From NCBI RefSeq assembly GCF_014202755.1, contig NZ_JACHHK010000003.1, forward strand, positions 248,001-312,000: a stretch of 64,000 nucleotides of DNA, written 5' to 3'. The notes under the pieces are model-generated. The model saw nothing but the letters and a program-made list of their open reading frames with translations, did no database searches and was not told the origin of the DNA. The position numbers were made by a program, and so were the translations under genes. Below, piece by piece: positions 33,244-41,798 of the stretch (the first letter of the stretch is position 1; the number at the start of each line of letters is the position of its first letter). This stretch comes from Catenisphaera adipataccumulans (GTDB taxonomy: Bacteria > Bacillota_I > Bacilli_A > Erysipelotrichales > Erysipelotrichaceae).

Positions 33244-33930
33244 TTATATGCTCATATAGATGGCAGAGACCATCAATAGCTGAGCGGCATAATACGTAAA
33301 GTGATTCAGCCAAAGCATCCCAAATCCCGTTTTATGTCTGCCAAAATAAATATGGCTGAGCAGCAAGTCAGAAACCAGGAACAACAGGCCGCCTAAAAAC
33401 AGCCGATTCATCTGCGGATCCTGCAATTGAGCAGCGCCCGCGCCGAATAATCCCATAAACATCGTCGAAAACAACGCAATGCCGTAAAGAACCGAGATCG
33501 GCCGGAACTTGCCGTAATGGATCTGCAGACGGTCACCGCTGAAAACGACCGCAAAGCTGGCAATGATGGCCAATATGATCGGCAGGACCGGCGCAATTCC
33601 CAGTTCTACGACCATCGCTGTACAATAGAAAACATGCCCGATCAAAAACGCGATGAATCCGGCGTACAAATACGTATCGTCATCATGCGTGTACGACCAT
33701 TTCAAACCAAGCCAGATGTCCCCAAGCAGTCCGAAGATCAGCCCCGTCAACATCAATAATGAAAATAAATAAGGTTTTTCATACGTGGCCATGATGCCCG
33801 AAAGCACAAAGCCCATGGAAGCCGACGCCTTCCACAGTAAAGATGAAACCATTTTCCGACGATTGCGCTGCACCACAAATCCGTTCATCAAAATGAACAC
33901 GATCAGCGCAAAGATCCGTTCTTCACTCAT
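33244..33930 (-). CDS. YhhN/TMEM86-family membrane protein (lysoplasmalogenase-like)
   Basis: The 228-residue protein has about eight hydrophobic helices. It carries the family's GLLGDIWLGLK, LIGHVFYC, GGLLFLVSDLLLS and HFTYYAAQLLM segments. Relatives hydrolyse the vinyl-ether bond of lysoplasmalogens in the membrane. Plasmalogens occur in anaerobic Firmicutes, so this activity is plausible. Its ATG overlaps the Nudix gene stop (ATGA), and YgiQ follows nine bases later, giving a Nudix-YhhN-YgiQ operon. Confidence 0.82.
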   Translation of the reverse strand: MSEERIFALIVFILMNGFVVQRNRRKMVSSLLWKASASMGFVLSGIMATYEKPYLFSLLMLTGLIFGLLGDIWLGLKWSYTHDDDTYLYAGFIAFLIGHVFYCTAMVVELGIAPVLPIILAIIASFAVVFSGDRLQIHYGKFRPISVLYGIALFSTMFMGLFGAGAAQLQDPQMNRLFLGGLLFLVSDLLLSHIYFGRHKTGFGMLWLNHFTYYAAQLLMVSAIYMSI

Positions 33931-34526
33931 TGAACGAACCCGAACGGCGCTTCATCGGATACAAACCGGGATAACGGATACGCAGTCTGTAAAGCGACGT
34001 TTTCCTCTTCTAATATACGGCGTGCTTCCTGTCGGTCAGCCAGCACGATCTCAATCTCTTCGCTTGGTTCCGCAAATGCATCGGAAATTGTTCCCGATGC
34101 ATAGCCATAGACCATCGCATTGGTCTCGTCGGTCATGCCCACGCTGGTAAAACGCGGTTTCTCATACAGCGGATCGACATCCAGCAGTTTCAGCTCTAAG
34201 CCCGTTTCTTCTTTCATTTCCCGGACCGCCGCTTCGTGCAGTGTTTCGCCTTCTTCCACCAAGCCGGCCGGAAATTCATAGACTGCGCCGTCGATCGGAT
34301 ATCGATATTGTTTGACCAGTACCACCTGATCGTTGTAGATACTGTAGATGACCACCGCATCGGCGGCTGAATAATCGTGGGTGACCGCTTTCAGCTGCTC
34401 TTTTGACCGGGCACGGGTCGCCACCATATAATGGGATTCATGTCCTTTCGTATTGATCCCGTCAAATTCATACAAATTGACGAAATGTTCATCTGTTTTC
34501 TTTTGAATCGAAAATATTTTTGCCAT
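33927..34526 (-). CDS. Nudix hydrolase, ADP-ribose pyrophosphatase-like
   Basis: The 199-residue protein has a Nudix box, GLVEEGETLHEAAVREMKEETGLEL, around residues 97-121 (Gx5Ex7REUxEExGU). The N-terminal beta region resembles NudF-like ADP-sugar pyrophosphatases. It would cleave a nucleoside diphosphate linked to another group. It starts the Nudix-YhhN-YgiQ operon; GGAGG lies before the ATG. Confidence 0.88.
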   Translation of the reverse strand: MAKIFSIQKKTDEHFVNLYEFDGINTKGHESHYMVATRARSKEQLKAVTHDYSAADAVVIYSIYNDQVVLVKQYRYPIDGAVYEFPAGLVEEGETLHEAAVREMKEETGLELKLLDVDPLYEKPRFTSVGMTDETNAMVYGYASGTISDAFAEPSEEIEIVLADRQEARRILEEENVALQTAYPLSRFVSDEAPFGFVQ

Positions 34527-34538
34527 TTGTCGTCCTCC

Positions 34539-34563
34539 AAAAAAAATGCCCTTTCGGGCACTT
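34539..34563 (-). terminator. Terminator of the universal stress protein gene
   Basis: On the minus strand a GTGCCC/GGGCAT stem with a GAAA loop leads into a T8 tract. Confidence 0.83.
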
Positions 34564-34565
34564 TG

Positions 34566-34976
34566 TTATTTGTTTTCCGGAATGATCATAACCGGACACT
34601 TCGCATATTTTACGACATAAGTCGTGACCGAACCGATCGTATCGAACCAGTTCTCTTTTGTCGACTTTGTCATCACAATGATATCCGCTTTGTTTTCTTT
34701 CGCGTAATCACAAATTTCTTTGCCCGGATCGCCAAACAGTGCTTCAAACGAAACCTGATATCCTTTTTCTTTCAAAACACCACAGTTTCGCTTCAACGTT
34801 GTGATCATGTACTGCGCAGCCGAATTGTACTCCTGCTGATAACGCAGTTCATCCATCGAATCTGCCACCATCACGATCACAATTTCTACTTCTTCCGTCG
34901 AATATGTATTCATGACCCAAGTGGCTGTCTGTAAACTACGTTTCGTTCCGTCAATCGGTAAAATCAACTTCTTCAT
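34566..34976 (-). CDS. Universal stress protein (UspA family)
   Basis: The 136-residue protein has the Usp fold: strand KKLILPIDG, a central AKENKADIIVMT and a C-terminal IGSVTTYVVKYAKCPVMIIP. The ATP-binding G-x2-G-x9-GS motif is incomplete (no clear G-x-x-G before GSVTT), so nucleotide binding is uncertain. Such proteins act in stress survival. It is monocistronic with AAGGAG upstream and its own terminator. Confidence 0.87.
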   Translation of the reverse strand: MKKLILPIDGTKRSLQTATWVMNTYSTEEVEIVIVMVADSMDELRYQQEYNSAAQYMITTLKRNCGVLKEKGYQVSFEALFGDPGKEICDYAKENKADIIVMTKSTKENWFDTIGSVTTYVVKYAKCPVMIIPENK

Positions 34977-35029
34977 AAACGTTCTCCTTAAGAATCACTT
35001 CTTATTTATCAATTATAAAATTAAGTGAA

Positions 35030-36340
35030 TTATTCGTCAACTGCCGGCAGCCGACCGTACAGCTTGCTTAATTGATACATGCTGTCCGCCAATTCATCCG
35101 ACAGAAAGTTTGGTTCCAGCCGCCACTGCCAGTTGCCCTGCGAAGTTCCCGGCTGATTGATGCGTGCTTCCTCGCCCTTGACCAAATAATCCTGCAGCGG
35201 CACAATGATCGTATCCGCCACCGAACGGTACGCTTCGCGGATGAAATCCCACACAAAACCACCGGTATTCGTATTTTCTGAATGGATGTAACGCCGCACA
35301 TAATCCCGGTCGTGATCGTTGATCGTTTCGATCCACTCTGCGGCCGTCGGATTGTCATGGTTGCCCGTATAGACCACGCAGTTGCGAATATGTTTATACG
35401 GCAGATAGAAACTGTCTTCATTCCAGCCGGTAAACGCATACTGTAAGATCATCATGCCCGGCAGTCCGGGCTCCTTCAGCAGTTTGGCATTCGTCTTCGT
35501 GATGGTACCCAGATCTTCTGCGATCATCGGTACATCGCCCAAGGTATCCTGTAATTCGGTAAAAAATTTCATGCGCGGACCGGCCATCCATTTTCCTTCT
35601 TCGGCTGATTCGGCATCGGCCGGAATCTGGTAATAATCCGAAAAACCATTCATTTTAAACGATTCCGGATGCGCCCAGACATCGGCACTGTCCAATCCCA
35701 TATAAAACGGCAGATCCCCGATGATACGGATGCCGTTTTCCTTCGCATAAGCACGCAGCTTTGTCCATTGTTTCTGAAACATATACTGCAGGAACGAATA
35801 GAAATCAATTTGCTCTTTGTATTCCGTTTCAATTTTTTTCATGGCGGCCGGCGTACGTTTCTTATACGCCGCCGGCCAATCCTGCCAGCTCTTGCCTTCT
35901 TCCAGATTTTTCAGCGTCATGAACCGCGCATAATCTTTGAGCCAGTATGCTTCTTTATTGACAAACTTCCGATAATCCGCATCCGGTTTGAATCGCGCAA
36001 ATGCCTGCTTGAGCATCGGATAGCGATAATTGTACAGTGCGCCGTAATCGATTTTATGAATATCGTCACCGAATGAATAGGCTTCTGCTTCTTCCTTGGT
36101 CAGCAGTCCTTCTTCGATCAAGCCGTCCGGAGAAATAAAATACGGGTTGCCCGCAAAAGAAGAAACCGGTTGATACGGCGAATCGCCGAATCCCGTCGGC
36201 CCTAACGGCAAGATCTCCCAATATGTTTGGCCAGCTTTTTTCAGGAAATCAATAAAATCATAGGCTTCCTGTGAAAAGCATCCGATCCCATAGGCGGACG
36301 GTAATGAAAATATCGGAAATAATACTCCGCTTCCTCTCAT
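35030..36340 (-). CDS. malQ: 4-alpha-glucanotransferase (GH77, amylomaltase)
   Basis: The 436-residue protein has GIGCFSQEAYDFIDFLKKAGQTYWEILPLGPTG, DLPFYMGLDSADVWAHPE (with the nucleophile region), MIAEDLGTIT (acid/base Glu) and NHDNPTAAEWIE. It transfers segments between alpha-1,4-glucans, processing maltodextrin or glycogen. It is shorter than the usual 480-520 residues, but the catalytic motifs and the C-terminal PGTSQGNWQWRL are present, so it is compact rather than truncated. The start has AGGGAG upstream. No other glycogen or maltose genes lie nearby. Confidence 0.93.
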   Translation of the reverse strand: MRGSGVLFPIFSLPSAYGIGCFSQEAYDFIDFLKKAGQTYWEILPLGPTGFGDSPYQPVSSFAGNPYFISPDGLIEEGLLTKEEAEAYSFGDDIHKIDYGALYNYRYPMLKQAFARFKPDADYRKFVNKEAYWLKDYARFMTLKNLEEGKSWQDWPAAYKKRTPAAMKKIETEYKEQIDFYSFLQYMFQKQWTKLRAYAKENGIRIIGDLPFYMGLDSADVWAHPESFKMNGFSDYYQIPADAESAEEGKWMAGPRMKFFTELQDTLGDVPMIAEDLGTITKTNAKLLKEPGLPGMMILQYAFTGWNEDSFYLPYKHIRNCVVYTGNHDNPTAAEWIETINDHDRDYVRRYIHSENTNTGGFVWDFIREAYRSVADTIIVPLQDYLVKGEEARINQPGTSQGNWQWRLEPNFLSDELADSMYQLSKLYGRLPAVDE

Positions 36341-36433
36341 GTAAAAACTCCCTTTCTGCGTATCGGATCCAAAAAACAGAGAATCCTGGCCGCTATAAAT
36401 ATATATTTCATTATCCTACATTTTCAGGCAAAA

Positions 36434-36456
36434 GAAAAGGCCTGCTCTGCAGGTCA
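36434..36456 (-). terminator. Possible terminator of the PAT-type GNAT gene
   Basis: CCTGC and GCAGG pair around TCT (36441-36453), followed on the minus strand by CCTTTTC. The stem and T-tract are short. Confidence 0.4.
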
Positions 36457-37017
36457 GTCTTTTTCCAGATCAGGGTATGGGATCAATTTCTGCGGTACAT
36501 CCGGATGCGGACCAAGCATCTTTTCCATCCACACCATATCGTACCAGCGGCCGAATTTATACCCGCACTTGTGGAACAATCCGACCCACTGATACCCGAG
36601 ATGCGCATGGAAATCCACACTGTTATGATTCAGATATTCATCTTCCTCTTCCACATAACCAATGCACGCATTGATATTGATCACGCCCATTTTCTTTAAT
36701 AAGCTTTCCATTTCGTTATACAAGGCTTTGCCGATACCACCGTGCCGGGCATTCCAATCAATATAAATCGACATTTCTGCCGACCAATCATATGCTTCCC
36801 GGCCGACAAACGGTCCGGCATACGCATAGCCGATCACCCGGCCTTCTTTCTCAGCGATCAAATACGGATATTTTTTCAATACGGCTGCCATACGGCGGGC
36901 CATCTCATCGGCATCCGGTGCTTCATATTCAAAAGAGATAGCGGTTTTCTCCACATACGGACGATAAATTTCTGCGATCCGCGGCGCATCGGCCGCCCGT
37001 GCTGTTCTGATCTTCAT
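36454..37017 (-). CDS. GNAT acetyltransferase, phosphinothricin-acetyltransferase-like
   Basis: The 187-residue protein resembles the PAT/YncA group: IRTARAADAPRIAEIYRPYVEKTAISFEYE, then EMSIYIDWNARHGGIGKALY as the acetyl-CoA loop and HKCGYKFGRWYDMVWMEKML near the C-terminus. Family members acetylate phosphinothricin, methionine sulfone or related amino acids. The start at 37017 has GGAGGGAACGC upstream; the longer frame overlaps the promoter. Confidence 0.85.
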   Translation of the reverse strand: MKIRTARAADAPRIAEIYRPYVEKTAISFEYEAPDADEMARRMAAVLKKYPYLIAEKEGRVIGYAYAGPFVGREAYDWSAEMSIYIDWNARHGGIGKALYNEMESLLKKMGVININACIGYVEEEDEYLNHNSVDFHAHLGYQWVGLFHKCGYKFGRWYDMVWMEKMLGPHPDVPQKLIPYPDLEKD

Positions 37018-37072
37018 TGCGTTCCCTCCAATTTTTTTCATTATCCTACAAAACCATCCAATTGAAAAGACG

Positions 37073-37339
37073 TTATACAAGTCCTTCACGGATCCCGCCG
37101 ATGTTTTTGACAAACCGGAATCCTTTTGCTTTTAAAATTCGGCAGGCAAGGCCTGCCCGCGATCCGGTCGCACAGTAAACATACAGCGGGGTATCCAGCG
37201 GTGCCTGAAACTTTTTGATCGCCGAAAGCGGCACCGACAGGCTTTCTTCAATATGGCCTGTTTCGTATTCTTCTCTTGAACGGACATCCAATAATAATCC
37301 GCCTGATTGTTTCCATTCCTCAATATCTGTCTTTTTCAT
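37073..37339 (-). CDS. Rhodanese-like sulfurtransferase domain protein
   Basis: The 88-residue protein is a single rhodanese domain with LLLDVRSREEYETGHIEESLSVPL and the active-site loop VYCATGSRAG, where Cys can carry a persulfide. It is a likely sulfur carrier in the cytosol. Its start overlaps the DUF445 gene stop (ATGA), making it the last gene of the ABC-ABC-DUF445-rhodanese operon. Confidence 0.88.
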   Translation of the reverse strand: MKKTDIEEWKQSGGLLLDVRSREEYETGHIEESLSVPLSAIKKFQAPLDTPLYVYCATGSRAGLACRILKAKGFRFVKNIGGIREGLV

Positions 37340-38187
37340 ACGATCAAATTGATGCAGCCGAGCACAAATCCGATCAAGGCGCCCAATCGGATGATCAACG
37401 TCAGCTCTTTGTTCATGGCCATCAGCACCAGATCCTCCACTTGTTTCACACTCATTACGTTGATCTTTTCTTCTACCATACCCGATACATGAAAGGTTTC
37501 CAATACCGTCGGCAGATAACGATCGACCGCCTGCCGATAATACATATGGATCCGTTCATTGATCCGGTCTTCATCCAAGCCGCCGTCGGTCATCAGCTCG
37601 TGCAGCGACTGATGACGTAAAGCAGAAACTTGATCATGAACGGCCTGTTCGATATAATCCGGACCTTCTTCTGCAACGAATTTTTCCACTTCATCGGCCA
37701 TCATGCCGGCCATCGAATCGCCGAAACCATCCGAAAGCAGACGGCCCACAAAAGATCCTTTGGTTTTTTCTGCGATCATCTTAGATGCTTTCTTCTGGAC
37801 CATACCATGAATATCTGCTTCGTTCACGGTCTGTTCGATCCGTCCGGCAATCAGCTTTTCCCACGGCTGCGTATCAGCCGGCATCCAGTCGCTCAATGGC
37901 TGCTGCAGCGCCTGTCGAATTTTATCGGTGATCAATTTCTCCAATGGGCTGTCAATGAGCTGACTGCGCACATCTTCAACAGACATCAATTGTTCCGATA
38001 CGATCGCGCCAGCCGCTTTGGCGATCCGCGCTTTGCCTTTCGGCACCGCCCCGGGCGTAAACGGCAGCCGGAAACCAAACAGCCGGATCTCCCGACGCGG
38101 ATAAAACAACATCTTGACCGCAATATAATTGGTGCAGTAACCAATCAAGGCACCGATCAGCGGTCCGGTCCACATTTGTAAATTCAT
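37336..38187 (-). CDS. DUF445-family (YheB-like) membrane protein
   Basis: The 283-residue protein starts with a membrane segment LIGALIGYCTNYIAVKMLFYP, followed by LPFTPGAVPKGKARIAKAAG, and ends with another membrane segment (LGALIGFVLGCINLIV). The middle is helical and charged. This layout is DUF445; its function is unknown, although Bacillus YheB relatives sit near the ABC pair yheH/yheI. Overlaps of four bases at both ends indicate coupling to the ABC genes and the rhodanese gene. Confidence 0.82.
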   Translation of the reverse strand: MNLQMWTGPLIGALIGYCTNYIAVKMLFYPRREIRLFGFRLPFTPGAVPKGKARIAKAAGAIVSEQLMSVEDVRSQLIDSPLEKLITDKIRQALQQPLSDWMPADTQPWEKLIAGRIEQTVNEADIHGMVQKKASKMIAEKTKGSFVGRLLSDGFGDSMAGMMADEVEKFVAEEGPDYIEQAVHDQVSALRHQSLHELMTDGGLDEDRINERIHMYYRQAVDRYLPTVLETFHVSGMVEEKINVMSVKQVEDLVLMAMNKELTLIIRLGALIGFVLGCINLIV

Positions 38188-39962
38188 GCAATTCCTCCGT
38201 TTTCGGCTGACGCCGACATGTTTTGATGCCGAACCAACTCGGCATAATATCCATTTTGTTTCATCAATTCAGCATGTGTGCCTTGTTCCTCGATCTTGCC
38301 GTCACGGATCGCGATGATCCAGTCCGCATCGGTAACGGTCGATAATCGATGGGCGATCACGAACGTCGTCCGGCCGGCAGAAACCGTACGGATCGCATTT
38401 TGTATCTTCCGTTCCGTCAGTGTATCAATGGAAGCCGTCGCTTCATCCAGGATCAGGATCTGCGGATCAGCCAGCAGCGCCCGGGTAAGCGACAGCAGCT
38501 GTTTCTGACCGGTAGACAGACTGTCGCCGCCTTCCCCGATCTCATGGTCAAGACCTTCCGGAAACTGACGGACAATATCGTCTGCCGCCATCAAGTGCAG
38601 TGCTTTTTCAATTTGGCGGTCATCCGCCTGTTCATTGCCATACTTCAAGTTCTCCCGGATCGTTCCTGAAAACAACTGCGGTGTCTGCAGCACATAACCA
38701 ATATGGGCATGCAGCCACGACTGACTGCGCTTTCGGACATCTCTGCCGTCGATCAGGATACGGCCCTGCTGCGGTTCGTAAAATCGGCAAACCAGATTGA
38801 CCAACGTTGATTTTCCGGCACCCGTTTCCCCGACAATGCCAACGGTGCTGCCCTGCGGCACATGGAGCGAGAAATGTTCCAGAACATTTTCTGTTCCGTC
38901 CGGATAACGGAAAGTCACATCTTCAAAGGACACATCGCCGTTCAAAGGTTCCCAGTTGTTACGTTTCTGGACAAAAACTGTGCCGTATTTTTCAATTACA
39001 GCCGGCGTATCTTTGACTTCCGGCTGCTGTGCCAGCAGTTCACTTAAACGATCAATGTTGACGCGGATGCCGATCCACGACGCAATGGTATCCATGATAT
39101 TCTGGATCGGAGAAAGAAGGCCGATCGCATAGGACATGAATACCGCCAGCGTACCGATGCGCAAAGCTCCCGAAGCGGTCAAATATCCACCCTGCTGAAG
39201 GACGATAGCCAGCGCACAGGAGGACATCATCGTCACGACCGCGGTCAGCAGCGCGGCATAATGCGTCGTTTTGATCGATGTCTGATACATCCGGCTGGTC
39301 GTATCCTGAAACCGACGAAACATTTTTTGTTCCACATGGTTGATCTGAATACTTTGCATACCCGACAATCCTTCATTGAACCGGTCAGTGATTTCCGCAT
39401 TGATCTCACGGACCTTTCGGTTATAGCCGGTCAGCTTTTTTTGAAAGCTGTAAATGATCACGACCGCGATCGGAATGATCAGTGCCACGAAGAAGGCCAG
39501 CTGCCGGTGGATCGTAAACATGACCGCAAATACGCAGATAACATACGATACGTTCCAGACCAGATCCATCAGACGCCACGCAAACATTTCACCGATCTTG
39601 CCCGTATCGCTCATGACCCGGGCATGGATCGATCCGACATTGTGCTGGTTAAAATACGTAAAGGACAAGGTCTGCAGATGATGAAAAGCCGTATCGCGCA
39701 GATCGCAGTCCAGGCACATCTCGATGCGTCCGCATTGAAACAAACAATAATAATTGTCCAGTTCCTGCAGGATCATCAAGCCAATATACGCACCAATGAA
39801 CATCGGCATCGTATCCAGCGTCTGTCCGGCAATAAAATGATCCAGCGCGTAGCTGGTAAACAGCGGATAAAACGAATCCGCTACGCTGCTCAGGGTTCCG
39901 AGCACGACCATCAGAATCAATGTGCGCCGGTAAGGAATCAAAAAATGACGGATCTTTTTCAT
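38184..39962 (-). CDS. ABC exporter half-transporter (consensus catalytic Glu subunit)
   Basis: The 592-residue protein has a six-helix transmembrane domain (about 1-320) and an ATPase domain with Walker A GETGAGKST, signature LSTGQ, Walker B ILILDEATAS and H-loop IAHRLST. Its catalytic Glu is intact but the signature has T for the second G. With the overlapping partner at 39959-41740 it forms a heterodimer of the BmrCD/TM287-288 type that exports drugs or lipids. The partner starts four bases inside, so stoichiometry is coupled. Confidence 0.9.
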   Translation of the reverse strand: MKKIRHFLIPYRRTLILMVVLGTLSSVADSFYPLFTSYALDHFIAGQTLDTMPMFIGAYIGLMILQELDNYYCLFQCGRIEMCLDCDLRDTAFHHLQTLSFTYFNQHNVGSIHARVMSDTGKIGEMFAWRLMDLVWNVSYVICVFAVMFTIHRQLAFFVALIIPIAVVIIYSFQKKLTGYNRKVREINAEITDRFNEGLSGMQSIQINHVEQKMFRRFQDTTSRMYQTSIKTTHYAALLTAVVTMMSSCALAIVLQQGGYLTASGALRIGTLAVFMSYAIGLLSPIQNIMDTIASWIGIRVNIDRLSELLAQQPEVKDTPAVIEKYGTVFVQKRNNWEPLNGDVSFEDVTFRYPDGTENVLEHFSLHVPQGSTVGIVGETGAGKSTLVNLVCRFYEPQQGRILIDGRDVRKRSQSWLHAHIGYVLQTPQLFSGTIRENLKYGNEQADDRQIEKALHLMAADDIVRQFPEGLDHEIGEGGDSLSTGQKQLLSLTRALLADPQILILDEATASIDTLTERKIQNAIRTVSAGRTTFVIAHRLSTVTDADWIIAIRDGKIEEQGTHAELMKQNGYYAELVRHQNMSASAENGGIA

Positions 39963-41740
39963 TGCTTCTCCTCCCCGCGCATCTGCAGCGCCGCACTTTT
40001 CGCATAAAGACCGCCTTGCCGGATCAATTCTTCATGCGTTCCCTGCTCCACGATCCGGCCATGATCCAAAACATAGATCCGGTCAGCATGCATCAAGGTG
40101 GCCACCCGATGCGAAATGTAGATCCGGGTCGCGCTTTGTGGTTCTGCACGCAGACGTCTGCGGATGGCTTCATCCGTTTCGGCATCCAGCGCCGAAAAAG
40201 AGTCATCGAAAATCATGATCGGCGTCCGACGAATAAGCATCTGCGCAATGGCTGTCCGTTGTTTCTGACCGCCGGACAGCGTGATTCCCCTTTGACCTAC
40301 ATAAGTTTCATAACCTTGCGGAAAGGTTTCCACCGTATGTGTCAGACCAGCCATCGCTGTCACATGATCTATTGCACTGGTCTGATCAGCTGCCAGCAGG
40401 ATATTGTCTTTCAGCGTGCCGGAAAACAAATAGGGCTCCTGACTGACGATGCCGACATGATCACGCAGCCAGCTGCGTTCAATCTCCGACAACGGTGTGC
40501 CGCCGATCGTGATCGTACCTCGATCTGGTTCATAGAACCGATCCAGAAGCATGGCCAATGTAGACTTGCCCGAACCGGTCGCCCCGAAAATTCCGATCGT
40601 CGCACCGGCAGGGATCACCATGGACACATCTTCCAGTACCATTTGTTTCCGATAAGCAAATGATACATGGTTGAAAGAAATCGTCTGGTTCATATTCGGT
40701 TTCGCAGTGCCGGTTTCTGGTTCGGTCGGCGCTTCCATGATCTCACGCAGACGGCCCAAAGAAATACCGGCCTTGCTTAATTCTGCAATGATCCGTCCCA
40801 AGCCGCGCACCGGCATTGCCAGCAGGGCATTATAAGAAATGAATGCGGTAAATTCACCGGCAGTCAGTGATCCGTTGACGCAGAAAATGATACCAGCACT
40901 CATGACGATCAGATCCCGCAGCGTCGCGATCACATTGCCCGAGACCCAGAAGGATGCCATGATCTTCATCAAATGGACCCACAGATTGGTATAACCATGA
41001 TTCTGTTTTTTGAATCGCTCTTGTTCATACGCTTCTTTGCCGAAAGCCCGCACCACCCGAACACCGGTCAGGTTCTCCTGGACAATGGCTGATAATTTGC
41101 CTTCCTCCCGGTCGACAGTCTCAAATGACTCGCCGATCCGACGGTGAAAATAAATTGAACCGCCGACCATCACCGGAATATAGGCTGCGGCGATCAGCGC
41201 CAGCACCGGATGAATGGAAATCATAAAATACAACGAGAAAGCGATCATCAGTAATATCTGGAACAACTTCGTCATCTGCTCCGAAACAAACACTTTGATC
41301 GTTTCCACATCCGAAGTACAACGCTGCAGCAAATCGCCGCTGCGATGCGCAGAACGCCAGGCGGCAGTTGTCCGGGTCAGGTGTTCAAACAGCAGATCGC
41401 GCATCCGCCGGGTCAGTGCTTCGGCCCCCTTGGCATTCAGATACTGAAACGCATAACGAAAGGCTGCGGCCGCCATTGCCATCACGACTACCAAAGCAGC
41501 CATGGCAGAATAGTTTTTCGCAACGGACAGGCTGCGGATATACCGCATCAGCCCGGAAGAGGCCGATGCTGGTGTGCCGACCAGCGCATCGACAAAATAC
41601 TGTATAATTTTTGGATTGATCAGATCGAAAAAAGCCACGAAGCAGGCACAGATCATACCGGCAATAAAAAAGCGCTTTGAGCCAGACAGAAAACGGATCA
41701 TCAAATGTCGATTTTTGATTCGTTCATTTTGTTTATCCAT
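39959..41740 (-). CDS. ABC exporter half-transporter (degenerate-site subunit)
   Basis: The 593-residue protein has a six-helix domain followed by an ATPase domain with Walker A GATGSGKST, signature LSGGQ, Walker B IMIFDDSFSALD and H-loop ISHRVAT. The residue after Walker B is Asp instead of catalytic Glu, so this subunit supplies the degenerate ATP site, as in BmrC and TM287. It is the first gene of the operon and divergent from the GTPase-nuclease gene. No clear ribosome site is visible near the start at 41740. Confidence 0.9.
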   Translation of the reverse strand: MDKQNERIKNRHLMIRFLSGSKRFFIAGMICACFVAFFDLINPKIIQYFVDALVGTPASASSGLMRYIRSLSVAKNYSAMAALVVVMAMAAAAFRYAFQYLNAKGAEALTRRMRDLLFEHLTRTTAAWRSAHRSGDLLQRCTSDVETIKVFVSEQMTKLFQILLMIAFSLYFMISIHPVLALIAAAYIPVMVGGSIYFHRRIGESFETVDREEGKLSAIVQENLTGVRVVRAFGKEAYEQERFKKQNHGYTNLWVHLMKIMASFWVSGNVIATLRDLIVMSAGIIFCVNGSLTAGEFTAFISYNALLAMPVRGLGRIIAELSKAGISLGRLREIMEAPTEPETGTAKPNMNQTISFNHVSFAYRKQMVLEDVSMVIPAGATIGIFGATGSGKSTLAMLLDRFYEPDRGTITIGGTPLSEIERSWLRDHVGIVSQEPYLFSGTLKDNILLAADQTSAIDHVTAMAGLTHTVETFPQGYETYVGQRGITLSGGQKQRTAIAQMLIRRTPIMIFDDSFSALDAETDEAIRRRLRAEPQSATRIYISHRVATLMHADRIYVLDHGRIVEQGTHEELIRQGGLYAKSAALQMRGEEKQ

Positions 41741-41798
41741 AGCTTATACCATATCACAAAATGATCCGCAGATTCTATAATTATGATATTCTATTCGT

